From: Robertkochia aurantiaca
GTDB lineage: Bacteria > Bacteroidota > Bacteroidia > Flavobacteriales > Flavobacteriaceae
DNA length: 64,000 bases
Direction of reading: 5' to 3'
Assembly: GCF_020166495.1 (NCBI RefSeq)
Contig: NZ_JAINZS010000004.1
Span: forward strand, 592,450 to 656,449
This document shows, piece after piece, positions 8,188-17,233 of this stretch. The notes beneath the pieces are model-generated. The model had not been told where the DNA came from and did no database searches. It saw only the letters and a program-made list of their open reading frames with translations. The position numbers and the translations under genes were made by a program. How positions within the stretch are numbered: the first letter of the stretch is position 1; every line of letters starts with the position of its first letter.

Positions 8188-9534
8188 TTGAAAAGAGTTT
8201 TGAAATATCTGCTCTTATTATTCGTTTTCTTTGGCCTTGTGGTGGCAGGTCTGGTCATTATCAAATATCCTCAACTTGACATCCTCACCGGTTATGCTTC
8301 AAAGAATGCCTGTTCCTGCCTGTTCCTTGCTGACCGTGATCCGGCACTTATCGACATACAGGACAACGGATTCATGCCTGTTAAGCTGGCTGAAGAAACC
8401 GTAAATCCTTCCGAAGGGTCGACACAATCTTCGGTTATCGGTGTAAAATCCCGTAAAGCTGTTTATCACGAAGGCCTGGGCTGCACCCTTCTCCCTCCGG
8501 GATTTAAACAATACGACCCACAAGCAGTACCTGAAAGATCACAAACCGATAGTCTGGCCGACTTCCCTTTTAATCTTGACAGCTTGCCAGGATCAGAACT
8601 TTCTCAGGAACACTTGAACGATATTCGTTCGATTGCCGACCAGGCTTTCGAGCACAATGACGAAAAGCAAACCCGGGCATTGCTGGTTTGGCACAAAGAC
8701 CGTCTGATCTATGAACGATATGCCAAGGGCATCGACGAAAACACACGGTTGCTGGGCTGGTCGATGACTAAGAGCGTTTTGGCTACGCTTTACGGCATTC
8801 TGATCAGTCGCGGCGAGCTCGACATGGATGAAAAACCAGATATTCCCGAATGGCAGAATGATAAGCGCAAACTTATTAGTTACCGCAATCTGTTGCAGAT
8901 GAGCAGCGGACTGGCATGGGATGAAAATTACAACGCCCTGTCTGACGTAACACGAATGCTTTTCAAAGCCCCTGATATGGCAGCAGTACAAAAAGGAAAA
9001 CCTCTTGAACATGTTCCGGGCGATTTCTGGCTCTATTCATCAGGCACCACCAACCTGTTATCCGGCCTGCTGGCCGAACGCTTTGACAACAGACAGGAAT
9101 ACCTGAATTTCCCCTATAAGGAGCTGATCGACCGCATAGGAATGAACAGCATGGTCATGGAAACCGACCCCAGCTTAAATTACGTGGGCTCCTCATACGG
9201 CTGGGCCAGAGCCCGCGACTGGCTGAAGTTTGGTTTGCTTTACCTCAAGGAAGGTGACTGGTACGGAACCCGTATATTCGACCCGGAATGGGCAGAATTT
9301 GTTCAAACCCCCGCCATCGATTCAAAGGGGACCTACGGGGGGCATTTCTGGCTGAACAGCTCAGGAGTCATGCCCGATGTGCCCTTAGATGCCTATTATG
9401 CGAATGGTTATCAGGGACAAAGAGTTATGATCGTACCTTCAAAAGAACTGGTGATCGTCAGACTCGGACTTGGTGATGAATCGGTATTTGATTTTAATTA
9501 TTTCTTCGGGGAAATCTGCAAATCCCTGCCATAA
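8188..9534 (+). CDS. membrane-anchored serine hydrolase, class C beta-lactamase-like
   Basis: A 448-aa protein of the beta-lactamase/DD-peptidase-like superfamily. One N-terminal membrane segment (residues 6-26, YLLLLFVFFGLVVAGLVII) exports or anchors it. The catalytic SxxK is in GWSMTKS, the YSSGTTN block is the likely YxN equivalent, and a GYQGQRVMIVP region follows near the C-terminus. The start is TTG; no nearby ATG exists and the TTG opens the hydrophobic leader. Such proteins are often carboxylesterases or peptidases, and the substrate cannot be read from sequence. It is inserted on the opposite strand between sufD and sufS and shares a bidirectional terminator with sufD. Confidence 0.85.
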   Translation: MKRVLKYLLLLFVFFGLVVAGLVIIKYPQLDILTGYASKNACSCLFLADRDPALIDIQDNGFMPVKLAEETVNPSEGSTQSSVIGVKSRKAVYHEGLGCTLLPPGFKQYDPQAVPERSQTDSLADFPFNLDSLPGSELSQEHLNDIRSIADQAFEHNDEKQTRALLVWHKDRLIYERYAKGIDENTRLLGWSMTKSVLATLYGILISRGELDMDEKPDIPEWQNDKRKLISYRNLLQMSSGLAWDENYNALSDVTRMLFKAPDMAAVQKGKPLEHVPGDFWLYSSGTTNLLSGLLAERFDNRQEYLNFPYKELIDRIGMNSMVMETDPSLNYVGSSYGWARARDWLKFGLLYLKEGDWYGTRIFDPEWAEFVQTPAIDSKGTYGGHFWLNSSGVMPDVPLDAYYANGYQGQRVMIVPSKELVIVRLGLGDESVFDFNYFFGEICKSLP

Positions 9535-9539
9535 AAAAA

Positions 9540-9568
9540 GCCTGTGATCTGCAAAGATCACAGGCCTT
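9540..9568. terminator. bidirectional terminator, serine hydrolase / sufD
   Basis: A perfect 10-bp stem, GCCTGTGATC (9540-9549) and GATCACAGGC (9556-9565), with a 6-nt loop. An A-run precedes it (T-run on the minus strand) and a short T-run follows. It sits between convergent stop codons. Confidence 0.85.
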
Positions 9569-9594
9569 TAAGCCTTTATCGCTTATCCTGATGC

Positions 9595-10908
9595 TCAGAG
9601 ATCGAATCCAAGGCTCACACCTAATTTCATAGCGATTAGTTTGTTTATACGATTCTTCAGTTCGGGAATCTTAACGCTGTCGAGTACACTGTTTGAAAAA
9701 GCATACATAAGAAGAGCCGTAGCTTCCTTTTTCGGAATACCCCGTGAACGAAGATACAGAAGTGCTTCATCATCAAGCTGACCGATTGTACATCCGTGAG
9801 AACACTTTACATCATCTGCAAAGATCTCAAGCTGTGGTTTGGCATTAATGGTGGCAGTGTCATCGATCAGGATATTGTTGTTCTGCTGAAAACCATTGGT
9901 CTTCTGAGCTTCCTTTTCAACGATGATTCTACCATTAAATACCCCCGTACTGTGGTCGGCATAGATGCCTTTATAGTCCTGATGCGATTCACAATTAGGT
10001 TGTGCATGATGCACCAGGGTACTGTGATCAACATGCTGCTTGTCTCCGATCAGCGTAATACCTTTCAGGGTAGAATCGAGTCGCTCTCCCTCGTGGAAGA
10101 ACTGAAGATTGTTACGGGTTAGTTTCCCGCCGAGTGAGAACGTGTGTACCGAAACATGACTCTGCTCCTTCTGAGATATGAAGGTGTTATCGATAAGCGA
10201 AGCATTGAGACGATCGTTCTGTATCTTATAATAATCAACGATGGCACGTTTCTTCGCAAAGATCTCAGTGACTCCGTTGGTTAGTACTTCGTTATCTGTG
10301 AGGCTTTGATGCCTTTCGATGATCTGAACATGTGAATTTTCTCCTGCAACGATCAGGTTTCTCGGCTGAACCAAAAGATTTGCTTCATTCCCGGTCGAAA
10401 AATGCAGGATCTGAATTGGTTTATCTACCACCTTCCCCTTCGGGATATTGATGAATGCTCCCTCTCTGGAGAATGCAGTATTCAGGGAGTTCAGACTGTC
10501 TTTGGGAGCCACCTTATTGAAATAATTCTCAATCACCAGCCTGTATTTAGGCTTGGTAAGGGCAGCACTCATCAGACAAACATCCAGTCCCTCGTGAGTA
10601 GTCTGACTCAGATAGGAACTGTACACCCCATCTACAAAGACAATTTTGTAAGAATCTATCTCATGAATGAAATACTTCTTTACATCTTTAAATTCCAGAG
10701 CGCTTTCCAGCTTAGGATACACACTATACTGTTTTTTAAAGTAAGGGTTCAGGGAAGTATACTTCCAGAACTCATTCTTTTTAGAGGGCAGATGTTCCTT
10801 TTCAAATTGCTTTATGGCTTCAGTTCTGATATCATGAATGGGGTTTTCCACATCCACATGATCTTCAAAAGCCATAAAAGACGATATCATGTTCTCTTTA
10901 AAATCCAT
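9595..10908 (-). CDS. sufD: Fe-S cluster assembly protein SufD
   Basis: SufD partner of the SufBC2D scaffold, carrying the parallel beta-helix of the SufB/D family. The conserved N-terminal block is KKNEFWKYTSLN, and the conserved C-terminal block CSHGCTIGQLDDEALLYLRSRG includes the family histidine/cysteine region. The ORF is open up to 10953. ATGs at 10953 and 10932 would overlap the end of sufC, while the ATG at 10908 (437 aa, MDFKENMISSFMAF) lies 13 bp after the sufC stop and fits the usual SufD N-terminus. It is co-transcribed with sufABC. The 10932 alternative cannot be excluded. Confidence 0.93.
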   Translation of the reverse strand: MDFKENMISSFMAFEDHVDVENPIHDIRTEAIKQFEKEHLPSKKNEFWKYTSLNPYFKKQYSVYPKLESALEFKDVKKYFIHEIDSYKIVFVDGVYSSYLSQTTHEGLDVCLMSAALTKPKYRLVIENYFNKVAPKDSLNSLNTAFSREGAFINIPKGKVVDKPIQILHFSTGNEANLLVQPRNLIVAGENSHVQIIERHQSLTDNEVLTNGVTEIFAKKRAIVDYYKIQNDRLNASLIDNTFISQKEQSHVSVHTFSLGGKLTRNNLQFFHEGERLDSTLKGITLIGDKQHVDHSTLVHHAQPNCESHQDYKGIYADHSTGVFNGRIIVEKEAQKTNGFQQNNNILIDDTATINAKPQLEIFADDVKCSHGCTIGQLDDEALLYLRSRGIPKKEATALLMYAFSNSVLDSVKIPELKNRINKLIAMKLGVSLGFDL

Positions 10909-10921
10909 TTCTGTAGGGGTT

Positions 10922-11674
10922 TTAGACAGCATGTTCCTGCTTGATCCAGTCATATCCTTTTTCTTCCAGCTGCAGGGCCAGTTCTTTTCCTCCTGATTTA
11001 ACGATTTTCCCGTTCAGCAGTACATGCACATAATCGGGAACGATGTATTCCAGCAAACGCTGGTAGTGGGTGATGACCACCACGGCATTATCAGCACGCT
11101 TTAGTCGGTTCACTCCGTTTGCAACGATCTTGAGAGCATCGATGTCAAGACCGGAATCTGTCTCATCAAGTATGGCAAGCTTCGGGTCAAGCATAGCCAT
11201 CTGGAAGATCTCATTTCTCTTCTTCTCCCCCCCTGAAAAACCTTCATTCAGCGAACGTGACAAGAACTTACGGTCGATATCAAGCATCTCTGCTTTCTCC
11301 CTGATCTGTTTCAGCATTTCATTGGCACGCATCTCCTCCATTCCACGCGCTTTCCGTGTTTCATTTATCGCTGTCTTCATAAAATTGGTAACCGAGACTC
11401 CGGGAATCTCCACCGGGTACTGAAAAGACAGGAATATTCCCTTATGAGCACGCTCTTCAGGAGCGAGTTCCTCTATATTTTCACCTTCGTAGTAAATAGC
11501 TCCTTTGGTGATCTCAAAATCTTCATTCCCTGCGATCACTGAAGAAAGTGTACTTTTTCCGGAACCGTTCGGTCCCATTATGGCATGAACTTCTCCGGGC
11601 TTCACCTCCAGATTAATACCTTTCAATATTTCCTTATCCTCTACGCTGGCGTGTAAATTTTCAATCTTTAACAT
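10922..11674 (-). CDS. sufC: Fe-S cluster assembly ATPase SufC
   Basis: ABC-type ATPase that drives the SufBCD scaffold. Walker A is GPNGSGKST (K40), the signature is FSGGEKKRNEI, and Walker B is LAILDETDSGLD, the SufC-specific variant. The His switch is in VITHYQRLL. The length of 250 aa is normal. The reading could be extended two codons to a TTG at 11680, but ATG 11674 is the natural start. It lies 41 bp downstream of sufB, with sufD following in the same unit. Confidence 0.97.
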   Translation of the reverse strand: MLKIENLHASVEDKEILKGINLEVKPGEVHAIMGPNGSGKSTLSSVIAGNEDFEITKGAIYYEGENIEELAPEERAHKGIFLSFQYPVEIPGVSVTNFMKTAINETRKARGMEEMRANEMLKQIREKAEMLDIDRKFLSRSLNEGFSGGEKKRNEIFQMAMLDPKLAILDETDSGLDIDALKIVANGVNRLKRADNAVVVITHYQRLLEYIVPDYVHVLLNGKIVKSGGKELALQLEEKGYDWIKQEHAV

Positions 11675-11715
11675 ATACAACTATTAGTTCTCTGTTGAGA
11701 AAAGTTTTTTATTAA

Positions 11716-13161
11716 TTATCCTACAGACCCCTCCAGGGAGATCTCCAACAATTTCTGAGCTTCCACTGCAAATTCCATAGGAAGCTTATTTAGTACCTCT
11801 TTGCTGAAACCGTTTACAATAAGGGCGATGGCCTTTTCGGTATCAATACCTCGCTGATTACAATAGAAGATCTGATCTTCTCCGATCTTACTCGTAGTCG
11901 CCTCGTGCTCTATCTGAGCTGTTTTGTTTTTAGCTTCGATATACGGGAAGGTGTGAGCACCACATTTATTGCCCATCAGCAGCGAATCGCACTGGGAAAA
12001 ATTACGGGCATTGGTTGCCCGTCTATTAATCTGGACCAATCCACGGTAACTGTTCTGCGACTGTCCGGCCGAAATTCCCTTCGATATGATGGTACTCTTT
12101 GTGTTTTTACCCAGATGGATCATCTTGGTACCGGTATCAGCCTGCTGCCAGTTATTGGTCACGGCTATTGAATAGAACTCGCCTATGGAGTTATCTCCCT
12201 TCAGAATACATGAGGGGTACTTCCAGGTAACGGCTGATCCGGTCTCTACCTGGGTCCAGCTGATCTTCGAATTCTTCTCACATAATCCGCGTTTGGTCAC
12301 GAAGTTATACACCCCGCCTTTCCCCTCTTTATTTCCGGGGAACCAGTTTTGTACGGTAGAATATTTGATCTCGGCATCGTCTAAGGCGATAAGCTCCACC
12401 ACCGCTGCATGCAGTTGATTTTCATCACGCATCGGGGCGGTACAGCCTTCGAGGTAACTCACATAACTTTCCTTATCTGCGATAACCAGGGTTCTTTCGA
12501 ACTGTCCGGTTCCGGCCTGATTGATCCTGAAATAGGTAGAGAGTTCCATCGGACACCTGACTCCTTTAGGAATATAACAGAAAGACCCATCTGAAAAAAC
12601 AGCGGAATTCAATGCTGCGTAGAAGTTGTCGGTTCGTGGTACGACCGTTCCTAGGTATTTCTTAACCAAATCAGGATGCTCCTTTATAGCCTCGGATATC
12701 GAACAGAAAATGATGCCCTTTTCAGCAAGTGTTTTCTTGAAGGTGGTAGCCACCGAAACAGAATCCATTACGACATCAACCGCAACTCCGGCAAGCTTCT
12801 TTTGTTCCTCAAGAGAGATACCCAGCTTATTGAAGGTGTCAAGCAGTTCCGGATCGACCTCATCAAGACTATCGTACTGCGGCTTCTTTTTAGGAGCCGA
12901 ATAATAAGATATCTTTTGAAAGTCAGGCTTGGTATACTTTACGTTCGCCCATTCAGGCTCGACCATCTCGCTCCAGATGCGAAAAGCCTCCAAACGCCAT
13001 TCTGTCATCCATTCGGGTTCATTCTTCTTCTTGGAGATGGCCCGAACGATGTCTTCATTCAGCCCAACAGGCAGGGTATCGGATTCTATATCAGTATAAA
13101 AGCCGTACTCATACTCCTTGGTCTCCAGTTCTTTTTTTAACTCTTCTTCAGTATAAGCCAT
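11716..13161 (-). CDS. sufB: Fe-S cluster assembly protein SufB
   Basis: Core scaffold subunit on which Fe-S clusters form. A 481-aa protein with the SufB signatures [33 protein letters not shown] and the C-terminal [20 protein letters not shown]. It contains conserved cysteines (for example in GVRCP, EGCTAP and MGNKCGAH) and the beta-helix core. ATG at 13161. It follows the SufA-type carrier by 16 bp and precedes sufC by 41 bp, so the four form one operon. Confidence 0.98.
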   Translation of the reverse strand: MAYTEEELKKELETKEYEYGFYTDIESDTLPVGLNEDIVRAISKKKNEPEWMTEWRLEAFRIWSEMVEPEWANVKYTKPDFQKISYYSAPKKKPQYDSLDEVDPELLDTFNKLGISLEEQKKLAGVAVDVVMDSVSVATTFKKTLAEKGIIFCSISEAIKEHPDLVKKYLGTVVPRTDNFYAALNSAVFSDGSFCYIPKGVRCPMELSTYFRINQAGTGQFERTLVIADKESYVSYLEGCTAPMRDENQLHAAVVELIALDDAEIKYSTVQNWFPGNKEGKGGVYNFVTKRGLCEKNSKISWTQVETGSAVTWKYPSCILKGDNSIGEFYSIAVTNNWQQADTGTKMIHLGKNTKSTIISKGISAGQSQNSYRGLVQINRRATNARNFSQCDSLLMGNKCGAHTFPYIEAKNKTAQIEHEATTSKIGEDQIFYCNQRGIDTEKAIALIVNGFSKEVLNKLPMEFAVEAQKLLEISLEGSVG

Positions 13162-13177
13162 GATAGTTTTTTAAAGA

Positions 13178-13507
13178 TTATAGCGAAAAGCTTTCCCCGC
13201 AACCGCAGGTTCGCTGAGCATTCGGGTTGTTAAATACAAACCCTTTACCATTCAACCCTCCTGAATATTCAAGAGTGGTGCCTACCAGGTACAAAAAGCT
13301 TCGTTTATCAACGATGATCTTCACATCGTTATCTTCAAATACCTTGTCGCCTTCAGTAGTTTCCCGGTCGAATTTTAACTCATAAGAAAGGCCGCTGCAG
13401 CCACCGCTTTTTACACCGACTCTAACAAAGTCGTTACCAACGGTATAGCCATCGTCGCTCATCAACTCAGCAAGCTTTTTTTTAGCCGTTTCAGAAACCT
13501 TTATCAT
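13178..13507 (-). CDS. sufA: A-type Fe-S carrier (SufA/IscA/HesB family)
   Basis: Small Fe-S carrier that takes clusters from the SUF scaffold to apoproteins. A 109-aa protein with the three invariant cysteines: C37 in KSGGCSGLSY, and C101 and C103 in the C-terminal TCGCGESF. It is the first gene of sufABCD and follows a strong promoter box (13537-13544). No Rrf2/IscR-type regulator gene is adjacent, so control of the operon is not visible here. The name sufA is by context; IscA and ErpA share this fold. Confidence 0.93.
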   Translation of the reverse strand: MIKVSETAKKKLAELMSDDGYTVGNDFVRVGVKSGGCSGLSYELKFDRETTEGDKVFEDNDVKIIVDKRSFLYLVGTTLEYSGGLNGKGFVFNNPNAQRTCGCGESFSL

Positions 13508-13536
13508 TTTTAACTAGATTATTTCTAAATAGTCCA

Positions 13537-13544
13537 CAAAAATA
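13537..13544 (-). promoter_or_regulatory. sufABCD promoter -7 box
   Basis: Minus-strand TATTTTTG, exact TAnnTTTG consensus, 29 nt before the sufA ATG. Confidence 0.6.
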
Positions 13545-13691
13545 AGACATCTGCCATGAATAACCATAGACAGTGACATCAGATTATACAATCTGTTCAT
13601 AATAATTTGTTATCAGTTATGCAGCAAAAAATATACCAGCACTCAATAAACTGACAAGTCCTTGTCAAAGAGTGTCAAATAATTGTTCAAT

Positions 13692-13724
13692 TTTGCCGGA
13701 ATGCCGGTGTCGTTTGTATTTTTG
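13692..13724 (+). promoter_or_regulatory. thiL promoter (-33 and -7 elements)
   Basis: TTTG (13692-13695), a 21-bp spacer, then TATTTTTG (13717-13724): the full Bacteroidota consensus. Only 4 nt separate the -7 box from the thiL ATG, so the transcript may be leaderless. Confidence 0.65.
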
Positions 13725-13728
13725 CAAT

Positions 13729-14802
13729 ATGTTAGAAGATAAGAATCCACAGCGCACCCCTCTATCTGAATACGGGGAATTCGGTCTGATCGACCATCTT
13801 ACCCAAAATTTTGAATTGCAGCAGGAATCAAGCCATACAGGCATTGGAGACGATGCTGCCGTTATTGATCCCGGTTCTGACAAGATTGTCGTTTCAACCG
13901 ACCTCCTCATGGAAGGGGTACACTTCGACCTTGGGTTTGCTCCCCTGAAGCACCTTGGTTACAAGGCAGTAATGGTCAATCTTTCCGACATCTATGCCAT
14001 GAACGCCACCCCGACTCAGATCACGGTCTCCATTGCGGTTTCCAACCGGTTTCCTGTAGAAGCCCTTGAAGAGCTTTATGACGGAATTCACCTGGCCTGT
14101 AAGATTTACAAGGTTGATCTGGTAGGAGGTGATACAACTTCTTCACAACAGGGTCTCGCTATCTCGATCACGGCCATCGGTAAGGCCGGCGAAGAAACCC
14201 TGGTCTATCGCAATGGTGCCAAACCAAACGATCTGCTGGTGGTAAGCGGCGATTTGGGTGCAGCCTATTTAGGGCTACAAGTTCTGAAAAGAGAACAGGA
14301 AGTATTCAAGGTAAACCCGCAAAACCAACCTGACCTTCAGCCATATACCTACCTGGTGGAAAGACAACTGAAGCCTGAAGCCAGAGGCGACATCAAAGAA
14401 CTGCTGGCAGAACTTGGCGTGAAACCCACCTCTATGATCGATATCAGTGACGGTCTTTCGTCAGAGATCATACATCTTTGCAAGTCATCAAAAGTTGGTT
14501 GCAACCTGTTTGAAGACAAGATTCCGCTCGATCCGCAGGTTATCTCGACCTGTGAGGAATTTCAGATGAGCAGTTCGACCGTTGCTCTTGGAGGCGGTGA
14601 AGATTACGAATTGCTTTTTACGATAAGCCAGGACGACTATCAGAAGATCAAGGCAAACCCGAACTTATCGGTTATAGGCCACATGACCGAAGAAAAGGAA
14701 GGAATACATCTCATCACTCGAATGAACACAAAGATCCCTTTGCAGGCACGTGGTTGGAACGCCCTGAATGATGAGGGGAAAGAAATCTCAAAAGACGATT
14801 AA
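13729..14802 (+). CDS. thiL: thiamine-monophosphate kinase
   Basis: Phosphorylates thiamine monophosphate to the diphosphate cofactor. It belongs to the AIR synthase/PurM fold: HTGIGDDAAVID and STDLLMEGVHFDL form the N-terminal ATP/Mg site, VGGDTTSS follows, and the C-terminal half has MIDISDGLSSEI and GGGEDYELLFT. An ORF extends upstream to 13672, but the promoter box lies inside that extension. The ATG at 13729 gives a 357-aa protein. It is divergent from the suf operon and convergent with the next gene, with one base between their stops. Confidence 0.95.
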   Translation: MLEDKNPQRTPLSEYGEFGLIDHLTQNFELQQESSHTGIGDDAAVIDPGSDKIVVSTDLLMEGVHFDLGFAPLKHLGYKAVMVNLSDIYAMNATPTQITVSIAVSNRFPVEALEELYDGIHLACKIYKVDLVGGDTTSSQQGLAISITAIGKAGEETLVYRNGAKPNDLLVVSGDLGAAYLGLQVLKREQEVFKVNPQNQPDLQPYTYLVERQLKPEARGDIKELLAELGVKPTSMIDISDGLSSEIIHLCKSSKVGCNLFEDKIPLDPQVISTCEEFQMSSSTVALGGGEDYELLFTISQDDYQKIKANPNLSVIGHMTEEKEGIHLITRMNTKIPLQARGWNALNDEGKEISKDD

Positions 14803-14803
14803 A

Positions 14804-15040
14804 TCATGCGACGGTCTTGAGGCTGTAGCGCTTTCTGTAGAAATGCGCAAGGGTCTCATTGATCTCTTTCAGCTCCGGGGTAAGCGGATCTAAACGACCG
14901 TTCACTGTTGAAGTGATTTCCTGCTTACAACAGCTGCATTGATATTCCGTAATGTGATGGGTGATTTTTCGTGTAATTCTGTAGCGATGTCCGAAAACAT
15001 TGCACAGCATTCTTGCGAATGGATTTGTAGGTGTTTTCAT
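14804..15040 (-). CDS. small hypothetical protein with Cys cluster
   Basis: A 78-aa basic protein that I cannot assign. Cysteines at position 13 (MLCNVFGHRY) and in QCSCCKQEI, with nearby histidines, suggest a small metal-binding or zinc-ribbon-like fold reminiscent of short phage-type Cys proteins. The C-terminal half is probably helical (PELKEINETLAHFYRKRYS). There is one base between its stop and that of thiL. ATG at 15040. Confidence 0.6.
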   Translation of the reverse strand: MKTPTNPFARMLCNVFGHRYRITRKITHHITEYQCSCCKQEITSTVNGRLDPLTPELKEINETLAHFYRKRYSLKTVA

Positions 15041-15086
15041 GGTTATTAGTTTTGGGCCATCTAATTTAATTTTTATATCAACAAAA

Positions 15087-15866
15087 TCAAATTTTTTTTA
15101 GGAAATTTCCAATATTTTCTTTAAGAGCTTCCCTGTTTTCAATAAAACTCATGTGCCCATCGGGCAAAACCACGATATCTGCAGCAGATCTTTTTAAACG
15201 CTCTGCCAGCGAGTTAGCATCTACCACCGGATCTTTTGCCCCGAGTATAACCATTTTAGGATAGGGGGTGAAATACATGATCACCTCTCTGTCGAGCCTG
15301 ATCTTCATACCTTCCAGGGCAGCGACGATTCCCTGAAGGGGCGTTTTCAAAGCCTCTTCTTTGAGGGTATTGATCTCTTCCCTGAAAATTTTCCGGTTCT
15401 TAGGCCGGAACAGGTTGGAGACAGACACCCTTATGAAGTTTTTATGATTATGCTTCACTGCGGCTATAGCGCGATCGCGGTTCTTTTTCTTTTCTTCAGA
15501 ATCTGCCAGGGGCGTCGAATTTATCAGAATCAGTGCTTTGGGCAATTCAGGGTATTTTTCCGACAGCGCCAGTGCAACGTAGCCTCCCATGGAATGCCCG
15601 GCGAGTACTGCTCTTCTTATACGCAGATGATCCAACACAGCTTTGACGCTCTCTGCCATAAATTCCATGGTATGTATATAGCCATTGCAACCGCTGTTTC
15701 CGTGTCCGGGCAAATCGATTCGAATAACCCTGTATCGATCGCTGAAGGCCGCTGTCAAATCATCCCAAATACCCGAATGTTCTAAAAAACCATGCAACAG
15801 AATCAGTGCGGTTCCTTTCCCTTCCTCGCGGTAAAAAATCGGAGTTCCCTTATACTTCAATTCCAT
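15087..15866 (-). CDS. alpha/beta fold hydrolase
   Basis: A 259-aa alpha/beta hydrolase. The nucleophile elbow is AGHSMGGYVALAL, the oxyanion segment is LLHGFLEHSGIWDDL, and the acid/His end is VILGAKDPVVDANS followed by DGHMSFIENRE. No signal peptide, so it is cytoplasmic; the substrate is unknown. A longer ORF reaches 15959, but the promoter box TATCTTTG (15915-15922) lies inside it. The ATG at 15866 (MELKYKG) is chosen. The gene is divergent from brnQ. Confidence 0.85.
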   Translation of the reverse strand: MELKYKGTPIFYREEGKGTALILLHGFLEHSGIWDDLTAAFSDRYRVIRIDLPGHGNSGCNGYIHTMEFMAESVKAVLDHLRIRRAVLAGHSMGGYVALALSEKYPELPKALILINSTPLADSEEKKKNRDRAIAAVKHNHKNFIRVSVSNLFRPKNRKIFREEINTLKEEALKTPLQGIVAALEGMKIRLDREVIMYFTPYPKMVILGAKDPVVDANSLAERLKRSAADIVVLPDGHMSFIENREALKENIGNFLKKI

Positions 15867-15874
15867 AATTATAC

Positions 15875-15882
15875 TATCTTTC
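15875..15882 (+). promoter_or_regulatory. possible brnQ promoter box
   Basis: TATCTTTC matches TAnnTTTG at 7 of 8 positions, 48 nt before the brnQ ATG. It lies inside the predicted 5' leader of the divergent hydrolase gene. Confidence 0.3.
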
Positions 15883-15914
15883 GAAGACCATTTTAAGTTC
15901 GTTTCTCCTTGCCT

Positions 15915-15922
15915 CAAAGATA
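15915..15922 (-). promoter_or_regulatory. alpha/beta hydrolase promoter -7 box
   Basis: Minus-strand TATCTTTG is an exact TAnnTTTG match, giving a leader of about 43 nt before ATG 15866. Confidence 0.5.
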
Positions 15923-15930
15923 CTGCGCTT

Positions 15931-17214
15931 ATGAACAAAACCCAGCAGACCCTGGCCACCGGCTTTACTCTTTTCGCTCTCTTTTTTGGCGCAGGTAATC
16001 TGATCCTGCCCCCTTATCTGGGTTTACAGGCAGGAGAATCATGGTTTTTCACAGCCATGGGATTTGCGGTATCGGCGGTCTGCATTCCCATACTCGGGAT
16101 CTATGCCCATGCCCGTCTTCAGGGCACCATGCTTGATTTTGCCAACAAGGTTTCTCCCCTGTTCAGCATTGTATTCTGCTCGCTCATATACCTGATCTCT
16201 GCGACCATTCCTTCCCCCCGAACAGCCTCGGTCACGCATGAAATGGCTGTTGCCCCCTTATTCGATATTCCATCATGGGTTACCTCGGGTATCTATTTCA
16301 CCCTCGTATTCGCCGTAGCTGTGAAGCGCAACAGCATCATCGATATCGTAGGCAAGTACCTGACACCGGTGATACTGACCCTGCTGGCGGTCATGATCGT
16401 CCTGAGTTTCACTCTCCCTCTCGAGACTGCCGGTACCGCCCTGATGTCTCCGGGATTCTCCGGCGGATTGCTGGAAGGCTATCAGACTTTTGATGCTATG
16501 GGGGCTGTGGTAGTTGGAGCTGTGATCATTATATCGTTGAGCCTGAGAGGAGAAGATTCATTCGAATCCAGAAAAAGGCTGATAACCCGTGCAGGCATTC
16601 TGGCTGGAAGCGGCCTGCTGATCACTTATGGAGGTCTGATCGCTGCAGGTGCCCTCTTCAGTGGCAACACAGGAGCTGAAATCAGCCGAACCGAACTATT
16701 GAATTTGATCGCCCAGCAAACCCTGGGTGCCCCGGGCAGAATTTTCCTGAGCCTGCTGATTTCCCTTGCCTGCTTCACCACCGCCGTGGGTATCGTCACA
16801 GGTACGGCAGATCATATTCAGGGGGTATTAAAAGGTGGCAAAGGTACGTTTACGATCTCAGCGGCCCTGGCGAGCCTGATCGGCATCCTGGTAGGTTCGC
16901 TTAATGTGGGTTTTATCATCGATGTGGCTTACCCTATCCTGCTGCTCATTTACCCGCTTATCATCGTATACATTTTTCTGAACAGCCTGCCCGATTTTAT
17001 GACCGGCAAAACAGTGTTCAGAATACTCACCTTTGTCGTTGTACTATTCAGCATTCCCGACGCACTGAAAGCTATTTTATCTCCCGAACAGGTTCCGCCC
17101 TGGCTTGATCTTATGCCCCTCTCTGAGTATCAGATGGGGTGGCTGCTGCCGGTGGTGGCCACATATGTATTTTTGATCATAAAAAAACCGGCTGACAAAA
17201 ATCAGCCGGTCTGA
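15931..17214 (+). CDS. brnQ: branched-chain amino acid transport carrier (LIVCS family)
   Basis: Inner-membrane cation-coupled symporter for Leu, Ile and Val. A 427-aa, very hydrophobic protein with about 12 membrane segments. The family N-terminus GFTLFALFFGAGNLILPPYLG is followed by the cation-binding-type motif SATIPSPRTASVTHEMAV. Start ATG 15931. The last ten codons (KKPADKNQPV) are encoded by the stem-loop that serves as terminator for the convergent peptidase gene. Confidence 0.93.
   Translation: MNKTQQTLATGFTLFALFFGAGNLILPPYLGLQAGESWFFTAMGFAVSAVCIPILGIYAHARLQGTMLDFANKVSPLFSIVFCSLIYLISATIPSPRTASVTHEMAVAPLFDIPSWVTSGIYFTLVFAVAVKRNSIIDIVGKYLTPVILTLLAVMIVLSFTLPLETAGTALMSPGFSGGLLEGYQTFDAMGAVVVGAVIIISLSLRGEDSFESRKRLITRAGILAGSGLLITYGGLIAAGALFSGNTGAEISRTELLNLIAQQTLGAPGRIFLSLLISLACFTTAVGIVTGTADHIQGVLKGGKGTFTISAALASLIGILVGSLNVGFIIDVAYPILLLIYPLIIVYIFLNSLPDFMTGKTVFRILTFVVVLFSIPDALKAILSPEQVPPWLDLMPLSEYQMGWLLPVVATYVFLIIKKPADKNQPV
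17181..17210 (-). terminator. terminator of the M24 peptidase gene, embedded in brnQ coding sequence
   Basis: ACCGGCTGA (17187-17195... and TCAGCCGGT at 17202-17210) form a perfect 9-bp stem. Read on the minus strand it is followed by seven T (17181-17187), a classic intrinsic terminator for the gene ending at 17234. On the plus strand no T-run follows. Confidence 0.8.
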
Positions 17215-17233
17215 ATCAGTTTAATTCAACTGA

